Source: UBA7803 sp041686955
GTDB lineage: Bacteria; Pseudomonadota; Gammaproteobacteria; Pseudomonadales; Azotimanducaceae
DNA: 57,929 nt
Assembly (NCBI GenBank): GCA_041686955.1
Contig: JAWLCV010000020.1
Coordinates: 1-57,929 of the forward strand
Direction of reading: 5' to 3'
Below the pieces are notes generated by a model that ran no database searches, was not told where the DNA came from, and saw nothing but the letters and a program-made list of their open reading frames with translations. The translations under genes and the position numbers were made by a program. This document shows, in pieces, positions 38,995 to 47,915 of this stretch (the first letter of the stretch is position 1; every line of letters starts with the position of its first letter).

Positions 38995-40058
38995 CAGTCG
39001 AAGCTCCTCATGGCCAGGCCGCAGGCGATCATCATGGCCGGCGCGTCATTGGCCAGCGCATCGGCGTCCACCTTGTTGGCCAGCGACATGTCCACGAACG
39101 GGTTGGCGATGAGCGTCGGCGTCCCGAGCTTGCTCTCGATCATGTCGGCGAGCCCGTCGATGGATGCGGTGCCGCCGGCGAGCACGATGTAGTCGACGTC
39201 GTCGTACTGACTGGAGGAGAAGAAGAACTGCAGCGAGCGGGTCACCTGCTGCAGCACCGCCTCCTTGAACGGCTGCAGCACTTCCTCCTCGTAGTCGTCG
39301 GGCAGGCCACCCTGTTTCTTGGCGAGCCCCGCCTCCTCGAACGACAGGCTGTACCGGCGCTGGATCTCTTCGGTGAGCTGCTTGCCGCCGAAAAGCTGCT
39401 CCCGGGTGTACATGGAGCGGTCGTCCGCCAGCACCGACAAGGTGGTCATGGTGGCGCCGATGTCGATGATGGCCACCACCAGGTCCTGCGGATTCGAGCC
39501 GAGCTGCGGCTTCACCAGCTCGAAGGCGCGCTTCATCGCGTGGGCCTCGATGTCCACCACCGCCGGCTTCACGCCGCCGAGGGTGAGCGCGGCCTCGCGC
39601 ATCTCCACGTTCTCGCGCCGACAAGCCGCCAGCAACACCTCCACCTGCTCCGGATTGCGTTCCGATAAACCCTGAACCTCGAAGTCGATGGCGACCTCGT
39701 CCAAGGGGTAGGGGATGTATTGGTCGGCCTCGACGGTGATCTGGTTTTCCATCTCCTCGTCGGTGAGCGCGGCGTCCATCTCGATGGTCTTGGTGATCAC
39801 GGCGGAACCCGCCACGGCCACCGCCGCCTGACGCGATTGCGCCTTCGAGCGGCTGATCACCCGTTTGATCGCTTCACCTACGCCTTCCACGTCGCTAATA
39901 TTCTTCTCCACCACCGCATTGGGCGGCAGCGGTTCCACGGCGTAGGATTCCACCCGATACCGACCGTTGTTCCTCGACAGCTCGAGAAGCTTGACCGAAG
40001 TGGAGCTGATATCGAGCCCAAGAAGGACGTTGGGCTTGTTCTTAAATAAGCCGAACAC
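38994..40058 (-). CDS. pilM: Type IV pilus assembly ATPase-like protein PilM
   Basis: This 354-residue cytoplasmic actin/FtsA-like protein has LLGLDISSTSVKLLELSR at the start, DIGATMTTLSVL in the middle and VLAGGTASIDGLADMIESKL near the end, corresponding to the nucleotide-binding loops. It anchors PilN to the motor. The start is GTG (VFGLFKNK). It is divergent from the penicillin-binding protein gene, the standard arrangement. The 121-base gap holds no promoter I can defend. Confidence 0.96.
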   Translation of the reverse strand: MFGLFKNKPNVLLGLDISSTSVKLLELSRNNGRYRVESYAVEPLPPNAVVEKNISDVEGVGEAIKRVISRSKAQSRQAAVAVAGSAVITKTIEMDAALTDEEMENQITVEADQYIPYPLDEVAIDFEVQGLSERNPEQVEVLLAACRRENVEMREAALTLGGVKPAVVDIEAHAMKRAFELVKPQLGSNPQDLVVAIIDIGATMTTLSVLADDRSMYTREQLFGGKQLTEEIQRRYSLSFEEAGLAKKQGGLPDDYEEEVLQPFKEAVLQQVTRSLQFFFSSSQYDDVDYIVLAGGTASIDGLADMIESKLGTPTLIANPFVDMSLANKVDADALANDAPAMMIACGLAMRSFD

Positions 40059-40179
40059 GGTAAAATTTCCTTACTGGCGCGGGCACTTACGTCCTGTTTA
40101 TGCAGTCGAACATTAAATACCAGGAATCCGGTAATCGCAATCGAATCCCTGCTCGGCTCTCGAGGTCTCGGCAGCGCTG

Positions 40180-42804
40180 ATGATCTGGCCGTCCCGTCCC
40201 ATAGTGGGCCGTATTATGTGGTTGGCCCTATCGGGTGTATGTGCCGCAGTCCTCAGTCTCGCCGCAGCTTTCCTCTATCTGGACCCGCAGATTCCCGATG
40301 CTGCGACCTACCGCCAAGTCCGGCTCGAAACTCCTCTTAGAGTCTATACCGCAGATCGGCAGCTCATCGCCGAATTCGGCGAACGGCGTCTCATCCCCGT
40401 CAAAATGGACGAGGTTCCGCCCCTGTTCGTGCGGGCCCTGCTCGACACGGAAGACAAGCGGTTTTACGAGCACAGCGGCGTCGACTTGATCACCCTCAGC
40501 ACGGCGGCGGTGGAGCTGGTGGTGAACATGGGCGAGATCACCCGGGGCGGCTCCACCATCACCATGCAGCTTCCCCGCAACCTCGGCACCTTCTCCCTGG
40601 ATCAGGTGTTCATCCGCAAGTTCAAGGAGATCCTGCTGGCGCTGAAGATCGAGCGCGAGCTCAGCAAGGACGAGATCCTCGAGCTCTACATCAACGCCGT
40701 GCCCTTCGGCAAGCGCGCCTATGGAGCCCAGGCCGCCGCGTACACCTACTACGGCAAGCCGCTGGCCGAGCTGTCGCTGCCTCAGCTCGCCATGCTCGCA
40801 GGCATCCCCCAGGCCCCCACCGCGGGCAACCCCATCAACGGCCCCTCGCGGGCGCTGGCCCGGCGCAACCTGGTGCTCTCCCGGATGCTGGAGCAGCGTT
40901 CCATCACCCGGGAGCAGTACGAGGAGGCCGTCGCAGCTCCCATCACCGCCCGGCTGCACGGTCGCGGCCTGGACGTGGCCGCCCCCTATCCTGCGGAGTG
41001 GGTTCGCCAGCAGCTCCTCGAGCGCATCCCGGATCTGTACACGGGTGGCTACGAGGTCGTCACCACCCTGGACAGCGAGCGCCAGAAGGCGGCCCGCGAC
41101 GCCGTGCGCCGGCATCTGCTCGATTACGACCGGCGTCACGGCTATCGGGGCCCGGAAGGCCGCGTGGAGAGCAGCGAGCGCCAGGCCATGCTCGACGCCC
41201 TCGCCGAGCGGCGCAGCTTCCAGGATCTGGTTCCCGCGGTGGTGACCGCCGTGGACGACGAGCACGCCACGGCGCTCCTGTGGGACGGCAACGACATCAC
41301 CCTGGACATGGAAGGCCTGGGCTGGGCCCGCCGCTACCTGACCGTGGATACCCGCGGACCGGCGCCGGCGCGGCCGGCGGACGTTCTCGCGGTGGGGGAC
41401 GTGATTCGGGTGAGGCAGGAGACCGTTGCACCCGCCCCAGATGACGAAGATCCGGAAACGGCTCCTGCCACGGCGACCACCCACTGGGTGCTCACCCAGA
41501 TCCCGGAGATCCAGGGGGCCCTGGTTTCGCTGAATCCGCGGACCGGCGCGGTTCAGGCGCTGGTGGGGGGCTTCGACTTCGCCCTGAATCAGTACAACCA
41601 CGCCCTGCAGGCGGCCCGCCAGCCCGGCTCCGGCTTCAAGCCCTTCGTCTATGCCGCGGCCCTGGCTCACGGGATCACTCCGGCGAGCATCTTCATGGAT
41701 GCGCCCCTGGTGTTCGACGACCGGAATCTCGAGTCGGAGTACCGGCCCGACAACGACAACAACCGCTACAACGGCCCTACCCGGCTGCGCGAGGCGCTCT
41801 ACCGTTCCATCAATCTGGTCACCATGCGCGTGCTGCTGGCCGTTGGCGCCCGCGAGGTGGTGGACTACGTCCAGCGCTTCGGATTCGACACCCGGACCTT
41901 CCCCACCAACACCCAGCTCGCCGTCGGCGGCGGCACCATGGCGGTGACACCCATGCAGATGGCCGCCGCCTACGCCGTGTTCGCCAACGGCGGCTACCGG
42001 ATAGAGCCCCACGTGGTGGACGAAGTGCTGGACATCGAAGGCAACCGGGTCTTCAAGGCCCGCCATCCGGTGGTGTGCGAAGAATGTGAGAAGCAGCCGC
42101 AGACCATCGCCCTGGCCTCGGTGCCCGGCCTGCAGACCGGGCCGGACGGGGCCGAGCCGGAGGAGTCCGGGCCGGCCGGCCCGGAGACCGCGGAGGCCCT
42201 CCTCGACGAGCCCAGCACCCTCGACGAGCTGATGGGCGAAAGCGCCGCGGACGTGACCCCCGCCGATCCCGGAGAACCGGCCGAAGTGGCGGAGTTACCG
42301 CCGATCCCGGCGGAGCGGGTGCTGGACCAGCGCGTCGCCTACCTGATGCACAGCATGCTTCAGGACGTGATCCGCCGCGGCACCGGCCGCCGTGCCCGAG
42401 CCCTGGAGCGCCGGGATCTGGGCGGCAAGACCGGCACCACCAACGAAGCGGCCGATACCTGGTTCAACGGCTACAACGGCGACGTGGTGACCACCGTCTG
42501 GGTGGGCTTTCCCGACCACACCCCCCTCGGCGGACGCGAGTACGGCGCCAGCACGCCCCTGCCCATCTGGATGGACTACATGAAGGTGGCGCTGGCCGGG
42601 CAGCCGGAGGTCGTGCCGCCCCAACCCGCCGGGGTGGTGACCGTGAAGATCGACCCCCGCACCGGAGAGGCCGCGAGCCCCGGCGATCCCGACGCCATCT
42701 TCGAGTACTTCCTCCAGGAGCACGCCCCCAGCGCGCCCCGGCGGGATTCGCTGCAGACGTCGCCGGATCGGGACGCGGAGATCAAGCCGGTGGAAATTTT
42801 CTAG
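40180..42804 (+). CDS. mrcA: Penicillin-binding protein 1A (class A, bifunctional)
   Basis: This 874-residue inner-membrane peptidoglycan synthase has an N-terminal membrane anchor (about 14-34). The glycosyltransferase domain has E91 in DTEDKRFYEHSG and GGSTITMQLPRN. An OB-like ODD domain and the transpeptidase domain follow, with S484-x-x-K in PGSGFKPF, S543-I-N and KTGTTNEAADTW (K750). The sequence between the SxN motif and KTG carries an acidic Pro/Glu-rich insertion of about 70 residues (about 650-715) not needed for catalysis. The stop is followed by heptad element copy 3. Confidence 0.96.
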   Translation: MIWPSRPIVGRIMWLALSGVCAAVLSLAAAFLYLDPQIPDAATYRQVRLETPLRVYTADRQLIAEFGERRLIPVKMDEVPPLFVRALLDTEDKRFYEHSGVDLITLSTAAVELVVNMGEITRGGSTITMQLPRNLGTFSLDQVFIRKFKEILLALKIERELSKDEILELYINAVPFGKRAYGAQAAAYTYYGKPLAELSLPQLAMLAGIPQAPTAGNPINGPSRALARRNLVLSRMLEQRSITREQYEEAVAAPITARLHGRGLDVAAPYPAEWVRQQLLERIPDLYTGGYEVVTTLDSERQKAARDAVRRHLLDYDRRHGYRGPEGRVESSERQAMLDALAERRSFQDLVPAVVTAVDDEHATALLWDGNDITLDMEGLGWARRYLTVDTRGPAPARPADVLAVGDVIRVRQETVAPAPDDEDPETAPATATTHWVLTQIPEIQGALVSLNPRTGAVQALVGGFDFALNQYNHALQAARQPGSGFKPFVYAAALAHGITPASIFMDAPLVFDDRNLESEYRPDNDNNRYNGPTRLREALYRSINLVTMRVLLAVGAREVVDYVQRFGFDTRTFPTNTQLAVGGGTMAVTPMQMAAAYAVFANGGYRIEPHVVDEVLDIEGNRVFKARHPVVCEECEKQPQTIALASVPGLQTGPDGAEPEESGPAGPETAEALLDEPSTLDELMGESAADVTPADPGEPAEVAELPPIPAERVLDQRVAYLMHSMLQDVIRRGTGRRARALERRDLGGKTGTTNEAADTWFNGYNGDVVTTVWVGFPDHTPLGGREYGASTPLPIWMDYMKVALAGQPEVVPPQPAGVVTVKIDPRTGEAASPGDPDAIFEYFLQEHAPSAPRRDSLQTSPDRDAEIKPVEIF

Positions 42805-42805
42805 T

Positions 42806-43015
42806 CGCTATCCGCTGTCCGCTTTCCGCTTTCCGCTGGAAGCGAAGGTCCATTGGCGTGTCGGGCTTTAGGCGAGCAGGAAAGCCTGCGCCAGAATCTG
42901 GCAATGTGGCTCTTGCCGAAAGCCAAAGCCGAAGATCGCCGACCGCTGATCGCTGATCGCTATCCGCTCACGAAAACCCTCCAGCGGAAAGCGGAAAGCG
43001 GAAAGCGGACCGCGA
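42806..43015. repeat. Heptad-armed palindromic element, copy 3 (families A and B nested)
   Basis: The left arm (42806-42840) is CGCTATC, CGCTGTC, CGCTTTC, CGCTTTC, CGCTGG. The right arm (42978-43015) is CCTCCAGCGG then three AAAGCGG units. Inside lies the core GCCAGA-A-TCTGGC and a B-type run (CTCTTGCCGAAAGCC, GACCGCTGATCGCTGATCGC). One base follows the mrcA stop and one precedes the stop of the convergent M48 gene, so the element is the whole gap. Confidence 0.88.
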
Positions 43016-43016
43016 T

Positions 43017-44474
43017 CTACTGCACTATCTTCACGTAATCCCCGGCCCGCGGCTCGCCCAGCGGGTGCTGGCCGTTGATCAGGCGCAGCGTCTGCTCCGG
43101 CAGCGCCTTGATGGAGGCCTGCTTGGCGAGCTCGGCGTAGGTGTCCTCGGGTCTGGCGACGAGGATCTTGATGCGCTGGTTATTGGCGATGCGCAAGTCC
43201 TCGGCGGTCATGGCACGGAAGGATTCCAGCGTTTCGCGCCACTGACGCTCGAAGGCCTCCACGTCGCCCACCGGGCCCACTTCGCCCTTGAACAGATAGA
43301 CGCTCGAGTCCTTGTACACCACGGCCAGCTTGCGCGCCTGGGCGGAGCCGCCGGCCACGTCGATATCCGCCACGTAGGCGGGATAACCGTTGATCTCGCC
43401 GCTGGTTCCGTTCACCACGTCGTCCCGCTTCAAGGTCTTCTCGACGAATTCCTCCGGGGTCTGCTTCTCGGTGGCGGGATTCAGGCGCTGCACCGCGATG
43501 GACGAATGGGTGGCGCCCTGGGGCGGGCGACCGAGCACCTCGGCGGCGGTGTTCTGCACCTGCCAGCCGTCGGGGAACCGGATCACCACCCGCAGGGACC
43601 CATGGTAGTAGGTGGAATCCTTGATGAGACCGGTGGCCGCCTCGTCGCCGAACACCAGGCCGTCCATCATGTCCCAGAAGTCCCGCTCGGGCTCCATGAG
43701 CGTGTCGGGCACCAGGCCCTGAGACTGCTGCACGGCGTCATGCAGCCGCTTGTCGTTGCGCGGGTGGGAGGAAAACAGGCCGTGGTAGACGGTGGGCTCG
43801 CCCTTCACGTTCTTGCTGAAGAGCTGGTGATCCTTGAGCACGTGCAGCACGTCGATCATCGCCAGGGGGTTGTATCCCGCCTTGGCGAGGAACTCGCCCC
43901 CGTACTGATCCGCTTCGAGCTCGAACTCCCGGCCGTATCCGGAACGGATGGTGGCGGTGGCGGTGTTCGCCAGATCGGCGATCTGCCCGGTACCCGTCAT
44001 GATGGCGCCGATGAAGCCGAGCACGTTGCCGAACGCGCCGAGCCGGTTGCTGCGCTTGGCGTGGCGCCCCACCACGTGACCGATCTCGTGGCCGATCACT
44101 CCGGCGAGCTCGTCCTCGGATCGCAGGTACGCGATGAGGCCCCGATTGACGAAGATGTAGCCGTCCGGCAGCGCCATGGCGTTCACGGCCGGGTTGTCGA
44201 GCACGTAGAAGTGATACTCCTTGCCGGCGTCCGGGGTCACTGCCAGCAGCCGCTCTCCCACCTCCTGAACGTAAGCCTGCCATTCTTCGTCCTGGTAGAG
44301 CTGATCCTTCTCCACCATCTCCCGGTAGATCTTCTCCCCGGGACCGGCGGCGGATGCGGCGGCGGTGACGAGCGACAGGGCGAGGGCCACGACAGCGGCG
44401 AGAAGAACCCGGCCGTGCTCGAGATGCTTGGGGCGTGTGCGCGCGGTCTGCAAAGAACGTCCTCCCGATCTCAC
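43017..44474 (-). CDS. Exported M48-family metalloprotease
   Basis: This 485-residue zinc protease has an N-terminal membrane or signal segment (about 22-43). The HEIGH active site lies at 129-133 (VIGHEIGHVVGRH) and the third ligand in EFELEADQYG (about E185). The C-terminal half lacks the TPR repeats of BepA. It contains a domain with a DVAGGSAQARKLAVVYKDSS strand and a LysM-like end (ILVARPEDTYAELAKQASIK, LRLINGQHPL, GDYVKIV). It probably cleaves or chaperones envelope proteins. The start is GTG at 44474. Confidence 0.85.
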   Translation of the reverse strand: MRSGGRSLQTARTRPKHLEHGRVLLAAVVALALSLVTAAASAAGPGEKIYREMVEKDQLYQDEEWQAYVQEVGERLLAVTPDAGKEYHFYVLDNPAVNAMALPDGYIFVNRGLIAYLRSEDELAGVIGHEIGHVVGRHAKRSNRLGAFGNVLGFIGAIMTGTGQIADLANTATATIRSGYGREFELEADQYGGEFLAKAGYNPLAMIDVLHVLKDHQLFSKNVKGEPTVYHGLFSSHPRNDKRLHDAVQQSQGLVPDTLMEPERDFWDMMDGLVFGDEAATGLIKDSTYYHGSLRVVIRFPDGWQVQNTAAEVLGRPPQGATHSSIAVQRLNPATEKQTPEEFVEKTLKRDDVVNGTSGEINGYPAYVADIDVAGGSAQARKLAVVYKDSSVYLFKGEVGPVGDVEAFERQWRETLESFRAMTAEDLRIANNQRIKILVARPEDTYAELAKQASIKALPEQTLRLINGQHPLGEPRAGDYVKIVQ

Positions 44475-44605
44475 GTCCCGATGCTCGCAATACTACAGCG
44501 TCGGGAAATTAGACCGAAGAGACTGGAGAGGTTCCAGCAGGCAGAAGACGGGAACGGACCGGCGGGCCCGCCGAGACGCCGCCGGGGGAGCCGGCGGCGG
44601 TAGCG

Positions 44606-44821
44606 TCAGCCGGTGCGGGTGCGGTTACCGAAACGGCGGCGGAAACGCTCGACCCGACCACCGGTATCCATGATCTTCTGCTTGCCGGTGTAGAACGGGT
44701 GGCACGCGGAGCAGACGTCCAGATGCAGCTCCCCCTGGTGGGTGGAGCGCGTCACGATGACGTTGCCGCAGCTGCATACGGCTTTGACCTCGCCGTATTC
44801 GGGATGAATACCTTCTTTCAT
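44606..44821 (-). CDS. rpmE: 50S ribosomal protein L31 (zinc-binding form)
   Basis: This 71-residue ribosomal protein begins MKEGIHPEYGEVKAVCSCGN. Four cysteines at 16, 18, 37 and 40 (CSCG, CSAC) bind zinc, which makes this the C+ form that is replaced under zinc limitation in many bacteria. HPFYTGKQKIMDTGGRVERF is the family signature. It is transcribed divergently from priA, as in E. coli. Confidence 0.97.
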   Translation of the reverse strand: MKEGIHPEYGEVKAVCSCGNVIVTRSTHQGELHLDVCSACHPFYTGKQKIMDTGGRVERFRRRFGNRTRTG

Positions 44822-44923
44822 GTCTGTACGCCGTCGAACGGCCGAGTGGAAAAGGCCGCGCAGTGTAGTCAGATGCCGGTAACATCGCAAGTGACCCAGC
44901 CCGACTCCAGGACCGAGCCCAGC

Positions 44924-47143
44924 ATGCCCCACAACCCGGACCATCCGGCCGACCGCCCATACCTGGTGCGCGTGGCGGTGCCCAAGCCCCTGCCCCGCCT
45001 GTTCGACTACGTGGCCGAGGGTCTGGGCGTTCCGGCCCCCGGGGCCCGGGTGCGGGTACCGTTCGGGCGGCAGAGCATCACCGGCATCTGTGTGGCCGTG
45101 GACCCGGCGGATCCGCATCCGGATCCGAAGCCGGTGGAAGACCTGCTCGACCACCACAACGTGCTCGGCGACGAGCTCCTCGCGCTGGCCCACTGGCTCG
45201 CCGACTACTACCACCATCCCCTGGGTGAGGTGCTGGGCACCCTGCTTCCCGCCGCCGCCCGCCGCGGCGCCCCCCTGACCCTGCGCCGGGAGCCCATCTG
45301 GCGCCTCACCGAGGCGCGCCCGGACCTGCGCCGGGCACCCCGTCAGCAGGCGCTGGCGGAGTTTCTGGGCCGGCATGGCGGTCGCGCGCGGCCCCAGGAG
45401 CTTGCGGAGGCCGGCTTCACCCGCGAGGTGATCAGCGGCCTCGCGGCCAAGGGAGCGCTGGTCCGGGACTTTGCGGCCCGCGACTCCGCGGGCCGCGACG
45501 CTGCGCCCCCGGGCGCCGCCTCCGAGCACCGGGTCGAGCTGCCCACCCTCAATCCGGAGCAGCAGACTGCCTTCGACCGTCTGCAGCAGGGCACCGGCCG
45601 TTTCACCCCCACCCTCCTCGAGGGAGTAACCGGCAGCGGCAAGACCGAGGTCTACCTGCGGCTCATCGACACCGTCCGCCGCGCCGGCCGCCAGGTGCTG
45701 GTGCTGGTGCCGGAGATCGCGCTGACACCCCAGACCCTGCGGCGCTTCGAGCGCCGATTCGGCGCCGCGGCCACCTTTCATTCCAACATGACCGACGCGC
45801 AGCGCCTTGACGTGTGGCTGCGCTGCCGGGCAGGTGAGGTCGGAATTCTCATCGGCACCCGCTCGGCGGTGCTGACACCGTTCGCCGACCTCGGGCTGAT
45901 CGTGGTGGACGAGGAGCATGACGGCTCCTTCAAGCAACAGGACGGCCTGCGCTACTCCGCCCGGGACGTGGCGGTGAAGCGGGCCCAGGGGCTCGGCATT
46001 CCGCTGCTGCTCGGCAGCGCCACGCCCTCACTGGAAACCCTGGTGAACGCCAGCGCCGGCCGCTACGGGCATCTACAGCTCACCGGTCGCGCCGGGGGCG
46101 CCCGCATGCCGGAGTTCCATCTGCTGGACATCCGCGGGCACACGCTGCGCGACGGCATCAGCGATCGGCTGCGGCGCATCATGCGGGTACACCTGGAGGC
46201 CGGAGGCCAGGCGCTGGTCTTTCTCAACCGCCGCGGCTTCGCGCCGAGCTACCTGTGCCCGAGCTGCGGCTGGCAGGCCGTGTGCCGGCACTGCGAGATG
46301 CGCATGACCCTGCATCGCAAGCCGGAGGCCCTGATCTGCCACCACTGCGGCCAGCGGCAAGCGCCGCCACGAAGCTGCCCCGGCTGCGGCCGCGGCGAGC
46401 TCCTGGCCGTGGGCCTCGGCACCCAACGTACCGAGGCCGGCCTCGAGGCCATGTTCCCGGACGTGCCGCTGTACCGCATCGACCGCGACAGCGTTCGCAG
46501 CCAGCGTCGCCTGGAGGCCCAGCTCGCCGCCATCCGCACCGGCAAGCCTGCGATTCTGGTGGGCACCCAGATGCTCGCCAAGGGCCACCACTTCCCCAAC
46601 GTCACCCTGGTGGCGGTGATCAACGCCGACAGCGGCTTCCTGAGCGCCGACTTCCGCGCTCCGGAGCGCACCGCTCAGCTCATCATTCAGGTGGCGGGCC
46701 GGGCCGGGCGGGCCGAGCGCCCGGGGGAGGTGTGGATTCAGACCCATCAGCCGGAGAACGTCATGCTCGCCGCGCTGATCGAGGAGGGATACCCCGGCTT
46801 CGTCGAGCGGGAGCTCGAGCACCGGCGGGCGGCCGGACTGCCGCCGTTCCGCCCCATGGCCCTGATCCGCGCGGAAGGCCGCGAGAGTGAGCCGCCCCAG
46901 GCTTTTCTGCGGGAGGTGAAGGAAACGCTGCTCTCGGCCGCCGGGGCCGCGGGCAACGTGGAGGTGCTCGGCCCGGCCGCCGCTCCCATTCCCCGGGTGG
47001 CGGATCGTCTGCGCTTTCAGCTCATGGTTCTGGCCGACGCCCGCGGACCGCTGCACCGTACCCTGCGGGCGATCACGGATTCGCCGCCCCGAGCCGCGGG
47101 AGTGCGTTGGTCGGTGGACGTCGATCCCTACGATACGTTCTGA
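44924..47143 (+). CDS. priA: Primosomal replication protein N' (PriA helicase)
   Basis: This 739-residue superfamily II helicase restarts stalled replication forks. The 3'-DNA-binding domain (VAVPKPLPRLFDYV) is first. Walker A LLEGVTGSGKTEVYL, GTRSAVLTPFADLGLIVVDE with DEEH, and the zinc-binding cysteines follow (LCPSCGWQAVCRHCEMRM, ICHHCGQR, CPGCGRG), then VGTQMLAKGHHFPNVTLV and QVAGRAGRAERPG. The ATG at 44924 is used; another in-frame ATG at 44873 would add 17 unconserved residues. Confidence 0.97.
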   Translation: MPHNPDHPADRPYLVRVAVPKPLPRLFDYVAEGLGVPAPGARVRVPFGRQSITGICVAVDPADPHPDPKPVEDLLDHHNVLGDELLALAHWLADYYHHPLGEVLGTLLPAAARRGAPLTLRREPIWRLTEARPDLRRAPRQQALAEFLGRHGGRARPQELAEAGFTREVISGLAAKGALVRDFAARDSAGRDAAPPGAASEHRVELPTLNPEQQTAFDRLQQGTGRFTPTLLEGVTGSGKTEVYLRLIDTVRRAGRQVLVLVPEIALTPQTLRRFERRFGAAATFHSNMTDAQRLDVWLRCRAGEVGILIGTRSAVLTPFADLGLIVVDEEHDGSFKQQDGLRYSARDVAVKRAQGLGIPLLLGSATPSLETLVNASAGRYGHLQLTGRAGGARMPEFHLLDIRGHTLRDGISDRLRRIMRVHLEAGGQALVFLNRRGFAPSYLCPSCGWQAVCRHCEMRMTLHRKPEALICHHCGQRQAPPRSCPGCGRGELLAVGLGTQRTEAGLEAMFPDVPLYRIDRDSVRSQRRLEAQLAAIRTGKPAILVGTQMLAKGHHFPNVTLVAVINADSGFLSADFRAPERTAQLIIQVAGRAGRAERPGEVWIQTHQPENVMLAALIEEGYPGFVERELEHRRAAGLPPFRPMALIRAEGRESEPPQAFLREVKETLLSAAGAAGNVEVLGPAAAPIPRVADRLRFQLMVLADARGPLHRTLRAITDSPPRAAGVRWSVDVDPYDTF

Positions 47144-47158
47144 AAGAGCGATCATCAG

Positions 47159-47216
47159 GGAATCTGGCGATATGCCTCTTGCCGGAAGCCGACCGCTGAC
47201 CGCCGACCGCTTTTTT
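47159..47216. repeat. Half heptad element, copy 7 (family B)
   Basis: This right half element lies between priA and ftsN: GGAATCTGGCGATATGCCTC followed by TTGCCGGAAGCC, then GACCGCTGACCGCCGACCGC and six T bases. It shares the TCTGGCGAT core half and CTCTTGCC box with copies 2, 3 and 4. No left arm is seen in the 15 bases after the priA stop. Confidence 0.6.
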
Positions 47217-47234
47217 GCCCTATCATGGCGGCCC

Positions 47235-47846
47235 ATGCAGCACCGCCCCGCCCACAGCCTCGCCCGTCTGTCGCTGATCGACTACCGCTCGCGCTCGCGC
47301 GGCCAACCCCGAGCGCGCAGCACCCGCCGGGGGCGTGCCTCGCCGGTGAATCGCACCCTGTTCCATGCTCCGAGCTTCTCCGCCGGCATGGTGATGGGGG
47401 CGGTGGTGGTGCTCGGCGCCGCCTACCTGCCCGAGCTGCTCGGCGGGCCCGCCGGGGGCAGCTCGACCCCGGCGCCCGCCGCCGCGGCCCCGGCCGCCGA
47501 CCAGGCCCCGAAGCTCACCTTCGAGTTCGACGACCTGCTGCGCAACAGCCGCGTGGTGGCCGATCCGGAGCCATATCGCAGCGAGCCCGAGCCCGCCTCC
47601 TCGGCCGGCGAGGAGATCATGCTGCAGGCCGCGTCGTTCCGCTCCGCGGAGGACGCCGAGCGGCTGCGGGCGGCCCTGCTCCTCATGGACCTGCCGGCGG
47701 CCACCAGCGCCATCTCGCTCTCCAACGGCCGCTGGTATCGGGTCACGGTGGGCCCCTTCGACAGCCAGGTGAAGGCGAAGCGCGCCATGACCCGGCTGCG
47801 GGAGCAGAACATCGCCGCCATCTGGACGAAACGGCCCGCGCGATGA
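47235..47846 (+). CDS. ftsN: FtsN-like SPOR-domain cell-division protein
   Basis: This 203-residue bitopic protein has a basic cytoplasmic N-terminus (SRSRGQPRARSTRRGRA) and one membrane segment near 48-66 (FSAGMVMGAVVVLGAAYL). An Ala/Pro periplasmic linker and a C-terminal SPOR domain follow (IMLQAASFRSAEDAERLRAA, WYRVTVGPFDSQVKAKRAM). Position directly before hslVU, as in E. coli, supports the name. The ATG at 47235 is chosen because upstream residues come from the repeat region. The stop lies in an inverted repeat. Confidence 0.88.
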   Translation: MQHRPAHSLARLSLIDYRSRSRGQPRARSTRRGRASPVNRTLFHAPSFSAGMVMGAVVVLGAAYLPELLGGPAGGSSTPAPAAAAPAADQAPKLTFEFDDLLRNSRVVADPEPYRSEPEPASSAGEEIMLQAASFRSAEDAERLRAALLLMDLPAATSAISLSNGRWYRVTVGPFDSQVKAKRAMTRLREQNIAAIWTKRPAR

Positions 47847-47861
47847 TCCGCCACGGATCAT
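47843..47861. promoter_or_regulatory. Inverted repeat spanning the ftsN stop codon
   Basis: ATGATCCG-CCA-CGGATCAT is a perfect eight-base inverted repeat with a three-base loop. It begins one base before the ftsN stop and its end touches the -35-like part of the hslV promoter candidate. It may act as a weak terminator or as an operator. There is no T-run. Confidence 0.45.
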
Positions 47862-47889
47862 TGCATTGGTACCGAGGCGTCCCCACTAT
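47861..47889 (+). promoter_or_regulatory. Sigma-32-like (heat shock) promoter before hslVU
   Basis: TTGCAT (47861-47866) and CCCCACTAT (47881-47889) are spaced by 14 bases, close to the sigma-32 pattern CTTGAAA-N13-17-CCCCATNT. The hslV ATG is about 27 bases downstream. hslVU is a known heat-shock operon in enterobacteria, so the match is expected, although the -35 half is imperfect. Confidence 0.5.
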
Positions 47890-47915
47890 CGCCTGAGCCG
47901 GCCCCGAGGAGCGTC

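Noticed and set aside
44873..44923. Longer PriA start at 44873
   Set aside because: It adds 17 residues without similarity to the PriA N-terminus, while the ATG at 44924 gives the expected length.
47206..47216. Intrinsic terminator at the six T bases after priA
   Set aside because: No stable stem directly precedes the T-run; the adjacent heptads are all in one orientation.
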